DNA of 63,403 bases from Myxococcales bacterium (lineage in GTDB: Bacteria > Myxococcota_A > Polyangia > Polyangiales > JAFGIB01): positions 1-63,403 of the forward strand of contig JAOUOP010000049.1 in NCBI GenBank assembly GCA_029880325.1, read 5' to 3'. Each line of letters starts with the position of its first letter. The stretch's first letter is position 1. The notes beneath the pieces were generated by a model, which was not told the DNA's origin, made no database searches, and worked only from the letters and a program-made list of their open reading frames with translations. The translations under genes and the position numbers were made by a program. Of this stretch, positions 53,576-62,576 are shown one piece after another.

Positions 53576-54798
53576 GTGAGAGAACACCCGAGCGCCCCAC
53601 GCCGGAAGATCTCGACGTCTTCCGCAGCAAAGTGCGCGCCTGGCTCGCCGAAAACAAACCACCGGCGCCCGACTTCCCGCTGCCCGACAGCTTCATGGAA
53701 GTGGGCACGCCCGAGCAATTCGCATACCTGCAGGCCTGGCAGCGCAAGGTTTACGACGCCGGCTACCTGGGCCTGGCGTGGCCCAAGGAATACGGCGGCG
53801 GCGGCAAGCACCCGCAGTACCAGGCGGTGGTCAACCGTGAGATGGGGGCGGCCAACGTACCCTTCATGGTCAACATCATCGGCCTGATGTGGGCCGGGCC
53901 CGTGATTCTGCAGATGGGCAGCCACGCGCAGAAGGCGCGTTACATCCCGAAGATTCTGAGCGGCGAAGAGATCTGGTGTCAGGGCTTCAGCGAGCCCGGT
54001 CACGGTAGCGACCTGGGCAGCGCCCAGACCACGGCCGTGCGCGACGGTGACGAATGGGTGCTCAATGGCACCAAGATCTGGACCAGCCTCGGCACCGAAG
54101 CCAAGCACATGATCCTGCTGGCGCGCACCGACCCGGGCGCGCCCACCAAGTACAAGGGCCTGACCTTCTTCCTGGCGCCGGTGGACATCCCGGGCGTCGA
54201 GAAGCGCCCGATCAAGAAAATCACCGGCGAGTACGGCTTCAACGAAACGCGCTTCGAGGACGCCCGCATCCCCGCCGACTGCATCCTCGGACGCGAGGGC
54301 GAGGGCTGGGCGGTGGCGATGGCCACGCTGATGTTCGAGCGGGGCGCCGCCGAAGGCCAGGCCGGCGGCCTTTCCATGGTGCCCCTGCGCGTAGCCGACG
54401 TGGTGCAGCTGGCCCGCGAGCAACTGCGGGACGGGCGCCCGGCCATCGAAGACCCCATCATTGGCGATCAGCTGGTGCGCTTCATCGCCGAAGAGCGGGC
54501 CATGGGCCTGTGTCAGCTCCGGGCGCGCATCCCAGCCCTCAGCGCCGAGCGCCCCCACGCCATCCTGATGATGAATAAACTCGTGGTCAGCGAGTTTCGC
54601 CGGCGGCTGACGCGCTTTGCGATCAGCCTGCAGGGGGCGAGGGCGGCGCTCTACATGGGTGACCCGGACGCGCCCGATGGCGGCCACTGGCAGCGCAACT
54701 ACATGAACGCCTTCTCCGCCACCATCGGCGGCGGCACCAGTCAAATCCAGAAGAACATCCTCGGCGAGCGCGTGCTCGGCCTGGCCAAGAGTTACTGA
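53572..54798 (+). CDS. Acyl-CoA dehydrogenase, subunit 1
   Basis: A 408-residue FAD flavoprotein. FAD-binding block WCQGFSEPGHGSDLGSAQT, then GTKIWTSLGTEAKHMILLAR and the C-terminal FSATIGGGTSQIQKNILGERVLG. The catalytic Glu usual just before GTS is Gly here; a candidate base is Glu256 in LMFERGAA, near the position used by isovaleryl-CoA dehydrogenase. With the next gene it has the look of a heteromeric dehydrogenase pair. It oxidises an acyl-CoA to the enoyl-CoA that is then carboxylated. Confidence 0.92.
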   Translation: MSERTPERPTPEDLDVFRSKVRAWLAENKPPAPDFPLPDSFMEVGTPEQFAYLQAWQRKVYDAGYLGLAWPKEYGGGGKHPQYQAVVNREMGAANVPFMVNIIGLMWAGPVILQMGSHAQKARYIPKILSGEEIWCQGFSEPGHGSDLGSAQTTAVRDGDEWVLNGTKIWTSLGTEAKHMILLARTDPGAPTKYKGLTFFLAPVDIPGVEKRPIKKITGEYGFNETRFEDARIPADCILGREGEGWAVAMATLMFERGAAEGQAGGLSMVPLRVADVVQLAREQLRDGRPAIEDPIIGDQLVRFIAEERAMGLCQLRARIPALSAERPHAILMMNKLVVSEFRRRLTRFAISLQGARAALYMGDPDAPDGGHWQRNYMNAFSATIGGGTSQIQKNILGERVLGLAKSY

Positions 54799-54799
54799 C

Positions 54800-55972
54800 A
54801 TGGCGGAGATCGAATTCGGCGAAGAGCAGGCCATGCTCCAAAGCAGCGCCAGCGATTTTTTGAACAAGCACAGCAGCTACGAGAAAGTGCGCGAGCGCCT
54901 GGCGACCGAAAGCGGTCACGACGCGGCCCTGTGGCGAGAGCTGGGCGCGTTGGGCTGGCTCGGCGTGGCCCTGCCCGAGCAGCACGGCGGGGCCGGACTG
55001 CCCGTGGGGGCGTTGGTGGCCCTGGCCGAGCCCATGGGGCGCTATCTCTTCGCCTCGCCCTTTTTGGCCACCACGCTGGCAGGCCAGCTGCTGTTGAGAG
55101 CCGGCAACGACGCGCAGCAAGCGGCGTGGCTACCCAAACTCGCCAGCGGCGAAGCCGTCGGCACCGTGGCGCTGACCGAGCCCACGGGATCCTGGGAGCT
55201 GGGCGCACCCGAGTTGCGCGCCGAAAAGAACGGCGAAGGCGGCTACACGCTCACCGGCAGCAAGCTGCTGGTGCTCGACGCTGGCGTGGCCGATATCGTG
55301 ATTGTCTCGGCGTGTCTCGGGGGCCAGCCGGCGCTGTTCGCCGCGGAGCGCGCGGCCTTGCCCGCCACGGTCCTGCGCCGCGAGCAGCTGATCGACGAAG
55401 CCCGCCGTGCCTACCGCCTGGATCTGGATGGCCTCACCCTCACGGCTGGCGCTCGGCTCGACGGCGGCGACGCAGCTGCGGCCCTCGAGCACGTCAGCCA
55501 CGTGGGCGCGCTGCTCGTGGCCGCCGAAATGGTCGGCGGCACCGAAGGCGTGATGGGCCTGACCCTGGACTACCTGCAGACGCGCGAGCAATTCGGCCGC
55601 CTCATCGGCAGCTATCAGGCCCTCAAACACCCCATGGTGGACATCCTGATCGCCCATGAACAGGCCCGCTCGCTCCTGCACCACGCCGCCACCGTCTTCG
55701 AGGGCGACGCGGTCCAGGCCGAGGTCGCCGTGCGCATGGCCAAGGCCGCCGCCGGCGACAGCTTCACCGAAGCCAGCGACCGCGCCATCCAGTTTCACGG
55801 CGGCATCGGCTTCACCTACGAGTGCCACGCCCAGCTCTACTTCCGCCGCGCCCAGTGGGGACAGTACAGCTTCGGCGACGCCGGTCATCACCGACGGCGT
55901 CTGGAGCCGCTCCTGTTGGGCGATGCGGCGGCTTTGGATGCCTTGCCGGTCGGGGGCATTCCGGGGGGCTGA
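54800..55972 (+). CDS. Acyl-CoA dehydrogenase, subunit 2
   Basis: A 390-residue acyl-CoA dehydrogenase-like protein starting one base after the previous stop. Blocks: LGWLGVALPEQHGGAGLPVG, GTVALTEPTGSWELG (a much reduced FAD loop), LDYLQTREQFGRLIGSYQAL and IQFHGGIGFTYECHAQLYFRRA. It lacks the usual catalytic Glu-Gly-Thr motif at the end. I infer it is the partner subunit of the enzyme encoded just upstream. Confidence 0.9.
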   Translation: MAEIEFGEEQAMLQSSASDFLNKHSSYEKVRERLATESGHDAALWRELGALGWLGVALPEQHGGAGLPVGALVALAEPMGRYLFASPFLATTLAGQLLLRAGNDAQQAAWLPKLASGEAVGTVALTEPTGSWELGAPELRAEKNGEGGYTLTGSKLLVLDAGVADIVIVSACLGGQPALFAAERAALPATVLRREQLIDEARRAYRLDLDGLTLTAGARLDGGDAAAALEHVSHVGALLVAAEMVGGTEGVMGLTLDYLQTREQFGRLIGSYQALKHPMVDILIAHEQARSLLHHAATVFEGDAVQAEVAVRMAKAAAGDSFTEASDRAIQFHGGIGFTYECHAQLYFRRAQWGQYSFGDAGHHRRRLEPLLLGDAAALDALPVGGIPGG

Positions 55973-56727
55973 GGAGGGGCCCGGGGGCAGCCTGATCGTG
56001 CAGACGGGTCCCCGCGCGTTGACGGGCGCCTCTTCCGCATACTTGTTCATTGTCATGGCCGAGCGTAGACCCGCCATCCGTCGCGACCACCTGGCTGGGC
56101 GTCCACGTTGCGCGTCTCCACGTGGGCGAGCTGGCGCGGCTGCTCCCCAGCGTTGAACTGCACTGCGCCGACCCCGTCGTCTTCCGCGCCTACTGGGCCG
56201 GTGTCGCCCACTGGCTCCGCAAGGACAATCGCTGGGCCAAGGTCGCCCGCGGGTACGGGCTTTCTGGCGTCAAAGACCCAATGGGCGGCGATGCCCGCCT
56301 CGTGTTCCACCGTTCGTGGCGGTCGGCCCCGCCGAGGAACGGCTGCCGCCAGCTTGGTCCGCTTGGTTGTTTGGGCCAGCACCTTGGCGGTTCAGGATTC
56401 GACGTTCCCCATCCTGAGCAGCCTCACCGTGGGCGAGAAGCTCCGGTTTGGCCCCGGCGGCGTGCTGACGGGTCTGGATGTCCCGGGGCTCCGAACAGTC
56501 AAGGGCCTCGGAGGAGGTATAACCTCCGGGGCTCCGGCCTGTGTTGCGACCTCAGGGGGATTTGAAGCCCCCCCAACAGTGGGCGCCATCCCCTCCGAGT
56601 TTGGGACACTAACTCTCGCGGATTGAGCTCACCGCATCGCGATGCGATCCCACGCCTGCGGAACGCAGGCCTTTGGCCGCAGGTGGGCAGGGACGCCCAG
56701 CGCGCGGACTGCAGACGGGAGCACGGC
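55973..56727. other. Gene-free region after the acyl-CoA cluster
   Basis: 755 bases. Open frames exist on both strands, but coding character is poor. The best stretch is plus-strand 56390-56625 (DSTFPILSSLTVGEKLRF...PPTVGAIPSEFGTLTLAD), possibly the end of a decayed repeat-type surface protein; no start or family is apparent. Confidence 0.35.
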
Positions 56728-57654
56728 ATGAGACAAGCGGTGATCGTGATTTTGGCGGGGCTTACTCTGGTCGCCTGTGGCGACGATGCGGACGGTGGCG
56801 AGACCTGCCCCGACGGCTCGGTCGAAGGTTCCACTGTGAACTGCGATTGTTCCGGAGGCGCCGTCGGCGTCCAGACCTGTTCGGCCGCGGGCACCCTTGG
56901 AGAGTGCGAGTGCCCGAGCGACGCTGAAGGTAGCGGTGACGCGGCCGCGAGTTCCGCCGCATCCGGCAGCTCCGACGCGCCCGCCAGCGGCAGCGACGGG
57001 GGTACCACCCAGCCGGCCCAGGGCGCAGGTGACACCATGGACGGCGGCACCACGCCGACCCCGCCCTCGGACGCCGCGGTCCCGATGACGACGCCGACAG
57101 CCCCCGCCGCCCCCACCGACGGCAATCAGAACGCGGCCTGCGAGGCCGACATCGACTGCAATCAGGGCCTGGGCTGCTACACCAACGCCGGCTACTGCAG
57201 CGCCGCCTGCAGCGAGGACGCCGACTGCGAGGGCATCGCCGGCGCCAGTTACACCTGCAGCACCAGCTCGGGCCTGTGCCGCGTGGAGTGCTCCGGCACC
57301 GACGACGACGCTTCCTGTCCCAGCGGCATGGTCTGCAGCGGCACCGGGGGCGTCTTCCGCTGCACCTATCCCGTCGTGGGCGCGGGCCAGAACGAGGCCT
57401 GCGCAACCACAGCCGACTGTGGCGAGGGCCTGGGCTGCTACGGGGCCGGTGGTGGTGGCGGCTTCGGCGCCACGGGTGGCGGCTTCTGCACCCTGGTCTG
57501 CGACGACGACGCGGCCTGCGCCGGGCTTTCCGGGGCGACCTACGCCTGCAGCGGCAACAGCAACCTCTGCCGCGTGCAGTGCGACAGCGCTGGCGACGGC
57601 TCCGATTGCCCGGCCGGCATGGTCTGCAGCGGCAGCCGCTGCAGTCTGCAGTAG
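56728..57654 (+). CDS. Cys-rich lipoprotein with two disulfide modules
   Basis: 308 residues from MRQAVIVILAGLTLVACGDD (lipobox LVAC), with GGGAG in front of the ATG. A short Cys cluster (CPDGSVEGSTVNCDCSGG), a Ser/Ala/Pro/Thr linker (~70-130), then two tandem modules: CEADIDCNQGLGCYTNAGYC...CPSGMVC...CTYP and CATTADCGEGLGCYGAGG...CPAGMVC. It has the same module pattern as the lipoprotein at 32814. Likely a cell-surface protein; role unknown. Confidence 0.8.
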   Translation: MRQAVIVILAGLTLVACGDDADGGETCPDGSVEGSTVNCDCSGGAVGVQTCSAAGTLGECECPSDAEGSGDAAASSAASGSSDAPASGSDGGTTQPAQGAGDTMDGGTTPTPPSDAAVPMTTPTAPAAPTDGNQNAACEADIDCNQGLGCYTNAGYCSAACSEDADCEGIAGASYTCSTSSGLCRVECSGTDDDASCPSGMVCSGTGGVFRCTYPVVGAGQNEACATTADCGEGLGCYGAGGGGGFGATGGGFCTLVCDDDAACAGLSGATYACSGNSNLCRVQCDSAGDGSDCPAGMVCSGSRCSLQ

Positions 57655-57715
57655 AGCGTCGACCGGATTGAAACCGCCTTGCCCGTCGCCAGGCCCTGGC
57701 GTAGCGTCCAGCGCC

Positions 57716-58546
57716 ATGGCGACGCCCGATTTTCCCCACACCGATGCCGAGCTGGAGGGCTTCAAGAGTTCCCAGCGTCTCTCCTACGACTGCGTGACGC
57801 ATGTCGAAGAACGCCTCGAGCAGGGCATGACCGAGCTCGATGCCTGCAAGATGATGGATGAGTACCTGCGCGGGCAGGGCATCACCCAGTACTTCCACGA
57901 GCCCTTCGCCTGGTTCGGCGATCGCTCGGCCTTCGCCAACGATTTCGGCAAGGCATTCGCCCCCAGCGAGCGCGCGCTCGAGCCGGGCATGGCGGTGATC
58001 CTGGACGTGGCCCCCAGTCAGAACGGCTACGCCTCTGACATCGGCTACGCTTTTGGTTTCGGCGACACCCCCGAGATCGACAGGATGCTCGATGACCTCG
58101 AGCCCTACCGCACGCTGATCGCCGAGGGCGTGCGCGCCGGCAAGACGCTGGCCGAGATCTACCGCGACGTCGATGCGCTGATGGCCGAGCAGGGTTACGT
58201 GAACCGGCATCAGGAGTATCCCGGCGAGGCCCTGGGGCACCTGGTTGGGCGCCTCGGTGAGGACCCCCCCGGGGCCAAGTCGATGGCGGGCTTCGGCCCG
58301 GCGGCGCTCGGCTTTCTCTTTGAAGCCGGCAAGGCCGCCCGCGAAAACCAGGGCCAGGGCATCCCGGTCTGGAATGGCAGCCCCGCCTGCGACCAGCGGC
58401 CCGTCCCGGGGCTGTGGGCTGTGGAGCCCCACCTCGGCAAGGGTGACCTGGGGGTCAAGTGGGAGGAGCTGCTGGTGGTGACCGCTGACGATGCTTACTG
58501 GCTCGATGACGACCTGCCCCACGTGCGGCGCTGGAAGAAGGACTGA
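57716..58546 (+). CDS. M24 family metallopeptidase (Xaa-Pro type)
   Basis: A 276-residue pita-bread peptidase. The five expected metal ligands are visible: Asp in ILDVAPSQ, Asp in YASDIGYAFG, His in EALGHLVGRLG, Glu in WAVEPHLGKG and Glu in VKWEELLVV. It lacks the N-terminal domain of full aminopeptidase P, so it resembles short M24 proteins. No signal peptide, so cytoplasmic. I start at 57716 (MATPDFPHTDAELEGFK). It may share a transcript with the preceding lipoprotein gene (61-base gap). Confidence 0.88.
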   Translation: MATPDFPHTDAELEGFKSSQRLSYDCVTHVEERLEQGMTELDACKMMDEYLRGQGITQYFHEPFAWFGDRSAFANDFGKAFAPSERALEPGMAVILDVAPSQNGYASDIGYAFGFGDTPEIDRMLDDLEPYRTLIAEGVRAGKTLAEIYRDVDALMAEQGYVNRHQEYPGEALGHLVGRLGEDPPGAKSMAGFGPAALGFLFEAGKAARENQGQGIPVWNGSPACDQRPVPGLWAVEPHLGKGDLGVKWEELLVVTADDAYWLDDDLPHVRRWKKD

Positions 58547-58768
58547 GTTCGGTCGCCGCGGCCGTCTGATGCCGCGGCGGCGGGCAGCCCCGCTCGCGCT
58601 TGTGCCGCCAGCGCGGGCCACGTTACAAAAGGTCTCGAGTCGGCGCTGACGCGGAGGTCGAGTTCCGGTGGTCAGTCCGCAAGCCCAGGAGCGCATCGCT
58701 TGCAGCCCGGGCGGAGAGCGCATTTTGTGACGCGCGGCGGGAGCATTTCGGTTCGGCGAAACGGTCCG

Positions 58769-59899
58769 ATGGCGGTTTTGCTGCTGTGGGGCGTCCTGGC
58801 CCTGTCGCCACCCGCGCCGCTGCGGGCCCAGCAGCAGCCGACCGACGGGGTCAGCCCCGGGCAGGTGCTGCCAGAGGTGGATGGGGCGCAGCCGATCGGG
58901 CCGGACGCGGGCGCTGGCGAGGAGCCCCCGATCGAGGACTTCACAGGCGCAGCCAGGCCCGAGGCCGACGCCCCTGGCACCACCGCCGCGCCCGCGGCCC
59001 CGGCCGAGCAGCTGCGGCCCGTGGCCGAAGCCGTCACCCTGGAGCCCGGTGCCACCTGCCTGGAAGCTGAGAGGCTCACGCGCCGCATCGCCCGTTGGCT
59101 TGAGCGCGACCAGATCGAGCAGAGCATCCGCGTGCACGTGCGCGGCGACGAGCGCGACAGCCAGGCCGTGCGCTTCTCGATCGAAGCCGCCGGCGGGCGC
59201 AGGGCCGAGCGTAATCTGCTCGATGCACCCGAGGACTGCGCCCAGATGCACGCGGCGGTGGCCCTGTCGGTGGCGATGGCCATCGATGCCACGCTTACCG
59301 ACGCCGCCGCCGAGGCCGTCGAGCTGCCCGAGGACGAGGAGCTGGTCGAGCCCACCGAGCCGCCGGAACCCCCCTACCACCGCGGTGCCATCGCCCTCCT
59401 GGGCCAGCTCGGCTCCGGGGTGTTGCCGGGACTGTCACCGGGCGCTGCGATCCGCTGGGAATCGGGCTTCATGCCGTGGCTGGACCTGCGTGTCGGCGCC
59501 TTCGGCACCCACCTTGACGAGGCCAGCGTGGGAGCGGCTCCCGGCAGTTTCGCCTCCGACGTGATCGCCGGCCGCGCGGACGTCTGCGCCGTGGCGGCGC
59601 TGCAGCGACTGCGCCTACTCGGCTGTGCAGGGGCTGCCGCGGGGCGCTTTCGCACTGTGGGGCGGGGCTATTCGGAATCCGAAACCGACAACTCCCAGTG
59701 GTGGGCCGTGATCGCCGGACTCGAAGCCCAGATCGACCTGGGTCAGCTGGTATCGCTGGCGGTCAGCGTCGACCTGGTGGTTCCGACCGCCTCCTGGCAT
59801 GTTCAGGTACTCGGGCCCGACGGCCGGCAGGTGGAGGCCATCGAACTCGATCCCCTCGGTGCCATGATTGGTGTTGGTCCGATATTCCGTGTTTTCTAG
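58769..59899 (+). CDS. Outer-membrane-type protein upstream of ECF sigma
   Basis: 376 residues from MAVLLLWGVLALSPPAPLRAQ (signal peptide). Residues ~25-100 are Pro/Ala/Glu-rich. Residues ~110-210 include CLEAERLTRRIARWLERDQ and a Cys pair, resembling the periplasmic N-part of myxobacterial proteins of this class. Residues ~215-376 look like beta strands of a small barrel (RWESGFMPWLDLRVGAFG, QWWAVIAGLEAQIDLGQLV, IGVGPIFRVF), ending in an aromatic residue as barrel proteins do. It lies 69 bases before the sigma factor gene. Confidence 0.72.
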   Translation: MAVLLLWGVLALSPPAPLRAQQQPTDGVSPGQVLPEVDGAQPIGPDAGAGEEPPIEDFTGAARPEADAPGTTAAPAAPAEQLRPVAEAVTLEPGATCLEAERLTRRIARWLERDQIEQSIRVHVRGDERDSQAVRFSIEAAGGRRAERNLLDAPEDCAQMHAAVALSVAMAIDATLTDAAAEAVELPEDEELVEPTEPPEPPYHRGAIALLGQLGSGVLPGLSPGAAIRWESGFMPWLDLRVGAFGTHLDEASVGAAPGSFASDVIAGRADVCAVAALQRLRLLGCAGAAAGRFRTVGRGYSESETDNSQWWAVIAGLEAQIDLGQLVSLAVSVDLVVPTASWHVQVLGPDGRQVEAIELDPLGAMIGVGPIFRVF

Positions 59900-59968
59900 T
59901 AAATCCCGCAGAAAACAGGCCGTCGGCTTGGAAAATGTTCAGAAATTGAGCACGTTGAGGGCCTGTGC

Positions 59969-60580
59969 ATGACGGATCACGTCACAGCCCGCATTAAGCC
60001 AGCAGGAGATCCCACATCTCAGTTGGCGGATGGACACCTCAGCTCGGCGGATTTGTACCGACAATTCGCTCCATTCGTGGCGAGCTTTCTGCTCAGGATG
60101 GGGATTCGGCGGGCTGACCTAGACGACGTGATTCAAGAAGTGTTTCTGGTTGCACACAAATTGGGTGGATACACGCCGGGGGCGGCCAAGCCGACCACCT
60201 ACCTGGCGAATATCGCGCTCCGTGCTGCCACCACGCACCGCCGCAAGGGGCAAGTTCGCTCCTTCGTGCACGTCAACGAGGAGCTGGTGGGCACCGCCTC
60301 TGGCACCACCGACCCCGAGAGCGACGCCATCACCAAGAGCCGCCTGGAGCTGCTGCATCGGGCCCTCGATCGGCTCGATGACGACAAGCGGGCCATCTTC
60401 GTGCTGTGCGAAATCCAGGGCGAAACCGTGGTCGCCGTCGCCAGCGGGCTCGGCATCCCGGTCGACACCGCCTACTCGCGGCTGCGGGCGGCGCGCAAAC
60501 TCTTCCGACAGGCCGTCGAAGAACTCGGCGAGCAGCGGTCGGCTTCCTACCCTCCAGCAATGCAGCGAGCGCGGACATGA
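59969..60580 (+). CDS. ECF RNA polymerase sigma factor
   Basis: A 203-residue sigma-70 ECF protein. Region 2: FVASFLLRMGIRRADLDDVI-QEVFLVAHKLGGYTPGAAKP, then TYLANIALRAATTHRRKGQ. Region 4: LHRALDRLDDDKRAIFVLCE-IQGETVVAVASGLGIPVDTAYSRLRAARKLF. A GAGGG ribosome site precedes the ATG. The stop overlaps the start of the membrane TPR protein (ATGA at 60577-60580), which is the likely regulator. Confidence 0.92.
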   Translation: MTDHVTARIKPAGDPTSQLADGHLSSADLYRQFAPFVASFLLRMGIRRADLDDVIQEVFLVAHKLGGYTPGAAKPTTYLANIALRAATTHRRKGQVRSFVHVNEELVGTASGTTDPESDAITKSRLELLHRALDRLDDDKRAIFVLCEIQGETVVAVASGLGIPVDTAYSRLRAARKLFRQAVEELGEQRSASYPPAMQRART

Positions 60581-61668
60581 ACGATCGATTCAAAGCGCTG
60601 ATCGACGATCCAGGGCAGCCGCAGCTCGTGCGCGACCTTCTTCAGGCCGGCCGCGAGGCGGCCCCGGGGTACGACTTCGAGCAAGGGTTCGCAAACCACC
60701 TCGGTCATATCGACGCCGGCACACCCATGCCCGACTGGGCCCAGGGGCTGCAGGGCAGCGCCGGGGTGGGCGGCGCCGGAGCGGGTGCTGCGGGAGCTGC
60801 GACCGGGGCGGCGGGCGTCGGCCTGGGTGCTTGGGTCGCCGGTGGTTTGGTCACGGCTGGAGCGGTCGCCGCTGTGGTGTGGAGCGCACTGAGCCCCGCG
60901 GCTCCGAGTCAGCAACCGGTCGTGGTCCCACAGATGCCGTCCCCCGCCGTGGTCGCGAGCCCGGCCGTGCCCGTGGCTGAAGCCTTGGTGCCCGAGGCGC
61001 CCGAAGCGTCGGCACCACAGCCCAGCGTCGTGGAAAGCGCTGGCGTGCGCTCCCGCCAGGTCGCGCCTTCAGAGGCCGCGCCTGTCCGCGCTGCACGCGA
61101 GGTTGCCGCGTCCGAGCAGTCTCCGGCCGCACCTTCGGCCCCCGTCCAGGCTTTCGAGCCTTCGGCGGCCCAGGCCAACCAAGCAAGCCAGGGCGGCGCG
61201 CTGGACCTCGACAGACTGATGGGCGCGCGCGTCGATGACTCCAAGGTCGTCTCCAAGCCCCGGCGTCCAAGCCCCGCTGCACGTGTGGCTGAGGAACCCG
61301 TCGAGCATCGAGCGCCATCCGAAGCGGTGGCCGAGGACAGGCCCGTCGCCACAGCCGCCAAACCAGCCGCCGCGCCCCTCTACGATGACGCGCGCCTCGA
61401 GCGTGAGATGCGCATGTTGAAGGTGGCCCAGTCGGTGCTGAAGTCCAACCCGCTGAGGGCGCTGCGTCTGGCGCGCCAGGGTGAGCAGGAGTTCCCCGGT
61501 AGCATGTTCACCCAGGAGCGCCAGCAGGTCCTGCTGCTGGCGCTGATCGAGTTGGGCAAGCTGGACGAGGCCAAGCGCCTGGCCCGGCCCTACCTGAAGC
61601 GTTACCCGAAGGGTCCGTTCAGCGACCAACTTCGCCGCGCTCTGGTCACCGGTTCGGTACAGCGCTGA
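60577..61668 (+). CDS. Membrane protein with C-terminal TPR, probable sigma regulator
   Basis: 363 residues. Short N-terminal cytoplasmic part (MNDRFKALIDDPGQPQLVRD), one membrane helix (AWVAGGLVTAGAVAAVVWSAL, ~87-107), a Pro/Ala/Ser-rich periplasmic linker (~110-270) and a C-terminal helical/TPR-like domain (LEREMRMLKVAQSVLKSNPL, RALRLARQGEQEFPGSMF, LDEAKRLARPYLKRYPKGPF). The position and ATGA coupling to the ECF gene suggest an anti-sigma role, but no zinc-finger HxxxCxxC is present. Confidence 0.75.
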   Translation: MNDRFKALIDDPGQPQLVRDLLQAGREAAPGYDFEQGFANHLGHIDAGTPMPDWAQGLQGSAGVGGAGAGAAGAATGAAGVGLGAWVAGGLVTAGAVAAVVWSALSPAAPSQQPVVVPQMPSPAVVASPAVPVAEALVPEAPEASAPQPSVVESAGVRSRQVAPSEAAPVRAAREVAASEQSPAAPSAPVQAFEPSAAQANQASQGGALDLDRLMGARVDDSKVVSKPRRPSPAARVAEEPVEHRAPSEAVAEDRPVATAAKPAAAPLYDDARLEREMRMLKVAQSVLKSNPLRALRLARQGEQEFPGSMFTQERQQVLLLALIELGKLDEAKRLARPYLKRYPKGPFSDQLRRALVTGSVQR

Positions 61669-61871
61669 AGCGCACCCGCGTCGTCTGAGCCACCGGTGGT
61701 TCCCCCGGCGGGCTGATTCCCGTGCACAAACCGTCGCCTTGGACTTCGGGGGAAGGAGCGCGGGGCCGTGCGCGCGGGGGAGTGCCACGGGAGCGACGCC
61801 GATCGAGACGATCCTGAAGCGCGAGCCTGCGGCTCGTCGCGTGCAACGGCAGCGGCGCCGCCGGCGATGGT

Positions 61872-62265
61872 ATGCAACCGACCGCCATCGCGCAGCGGTC
61901 GGAAGGCTGTTCGGTGGTCGACAGCAGCGAAGCGGCTGCGAGCCGACAGCTATCCCGAGGCCTGCGTGCAGGTGCCGCAGGGCAAGCGCCACGCAGGGCC
62001 GAGTGTGCCGTTTATGCCGGGTACCGCGGCGTACACTTCTGCTTCTGGCTCGACGGCCGTCCCAGCGCTCACACACCGCCGCCGGACGCCGGTGCCGACT
62101 GAAGCAAGCGCTGGCCCCAATGCGGCGACGGCCTGCGTCGCGGAAGGGTCGGTCGTCGCTTGTCGCACCCCTTATGGCAATCGGGGCAGCTGTAGTGGCG
62201 ATGCCGTTTGCTGTTCGGCGGACTGCGTGGGTGCGCAGCGCGTGGTCTCGATCAGTGGTCTTTGA
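61872..62265 (+). pseudogene. Possible decayed Cys-rich secreted protein
   Basis: Protein-like stretches appear in two frames: ECAVYAGYRGVHFCFWLDGR then HTPPPDAGAD in one, and ACVAEGSVVACRTPYGNRG, SCSGDAVCCSADC to the stop at 62265 in another. Removing TGAA at about 62099-62102 would join them (A-D-A-S-A-G-P-N). The 5-prime part and start are not clear. It could be a frameshifted lipoprotein gene; I cannot exclude chance. Confidence 0.35.
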
Positions 62266-62277
62266 GGGGAGAATTCG

Positions 62278-62337
62278 ATGGGCGTGAAAAAAAAGTGCAT
62301 CGAGATCACAGATTTGTGGGCGGGCTGCATTAAGTGA
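62278..62337 (+). CDS. 19-residue micropeptide ORF upstream of a terminator
   Basis: It encodes MGVKKKCIEITDLWAGCIK. A strong ribosome site (GAGGGGA) lies 7 bases before the ATG, and a perfect terminator hairpin begins 6 bases after the stop. The peptide has a basic start and two cysteines nine residues apart. Too short for ordinary gene finding. It may be a RiPP-like or regulatory peptide, or a leader; function unknown. Confidence 0.45.
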   Translation: MGVKKKCIEITDLWAGCIK

Positions 62338-62343
62338 GTAAAA

Positions 62344-62400
62344 GCCGCCGGCCAACATGAACCGCGTTCCCCACGTGCTTGGCCGGCGGCGAGTTTTTTT
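62344..62400 (+). terminator. Rho-independent terminator with perfect 12-bp stem
   Basis: GCCGCCGGCCAA (62344-62355) pairs perfectly with TTGGCCGGCGGC (62379-62390) around a 23-base loop and is followed by GAG and seven T (62394-62400). It ends the transcript carrying the 19-residue ORF. Confidence 0.9.
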
Positions 62401-62576
62401 CTGGTGGTCGATGGGTGGGCACCACCTCCTGCAGGGCAGCCGATGGCTGGTCGCCCTGGTTCACAGACACGCGAAGTAGCAGCTGCCCGAGGCAGCGCGC
62501 GCACCGGTGCTGGCGTAGATGTCGGATTCGTCCGCCCGCACGTGCCTCCGAAAAAAACACTGTGGGGAGGTACAGT

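Noticed and set aside
53212..54867. 551-residue minus-strand open frame
   Set aside because: Antisense to the acyl-CoA dehydrogenase gene, which has full family motifs.
56762..59380. 872-residue minus-strand open frame
   Set aside because: Antisense to the Cys-rich lipoprotein, M24 peptidase and outer-membrane protein genes, all with clear motifs on the plus strand.
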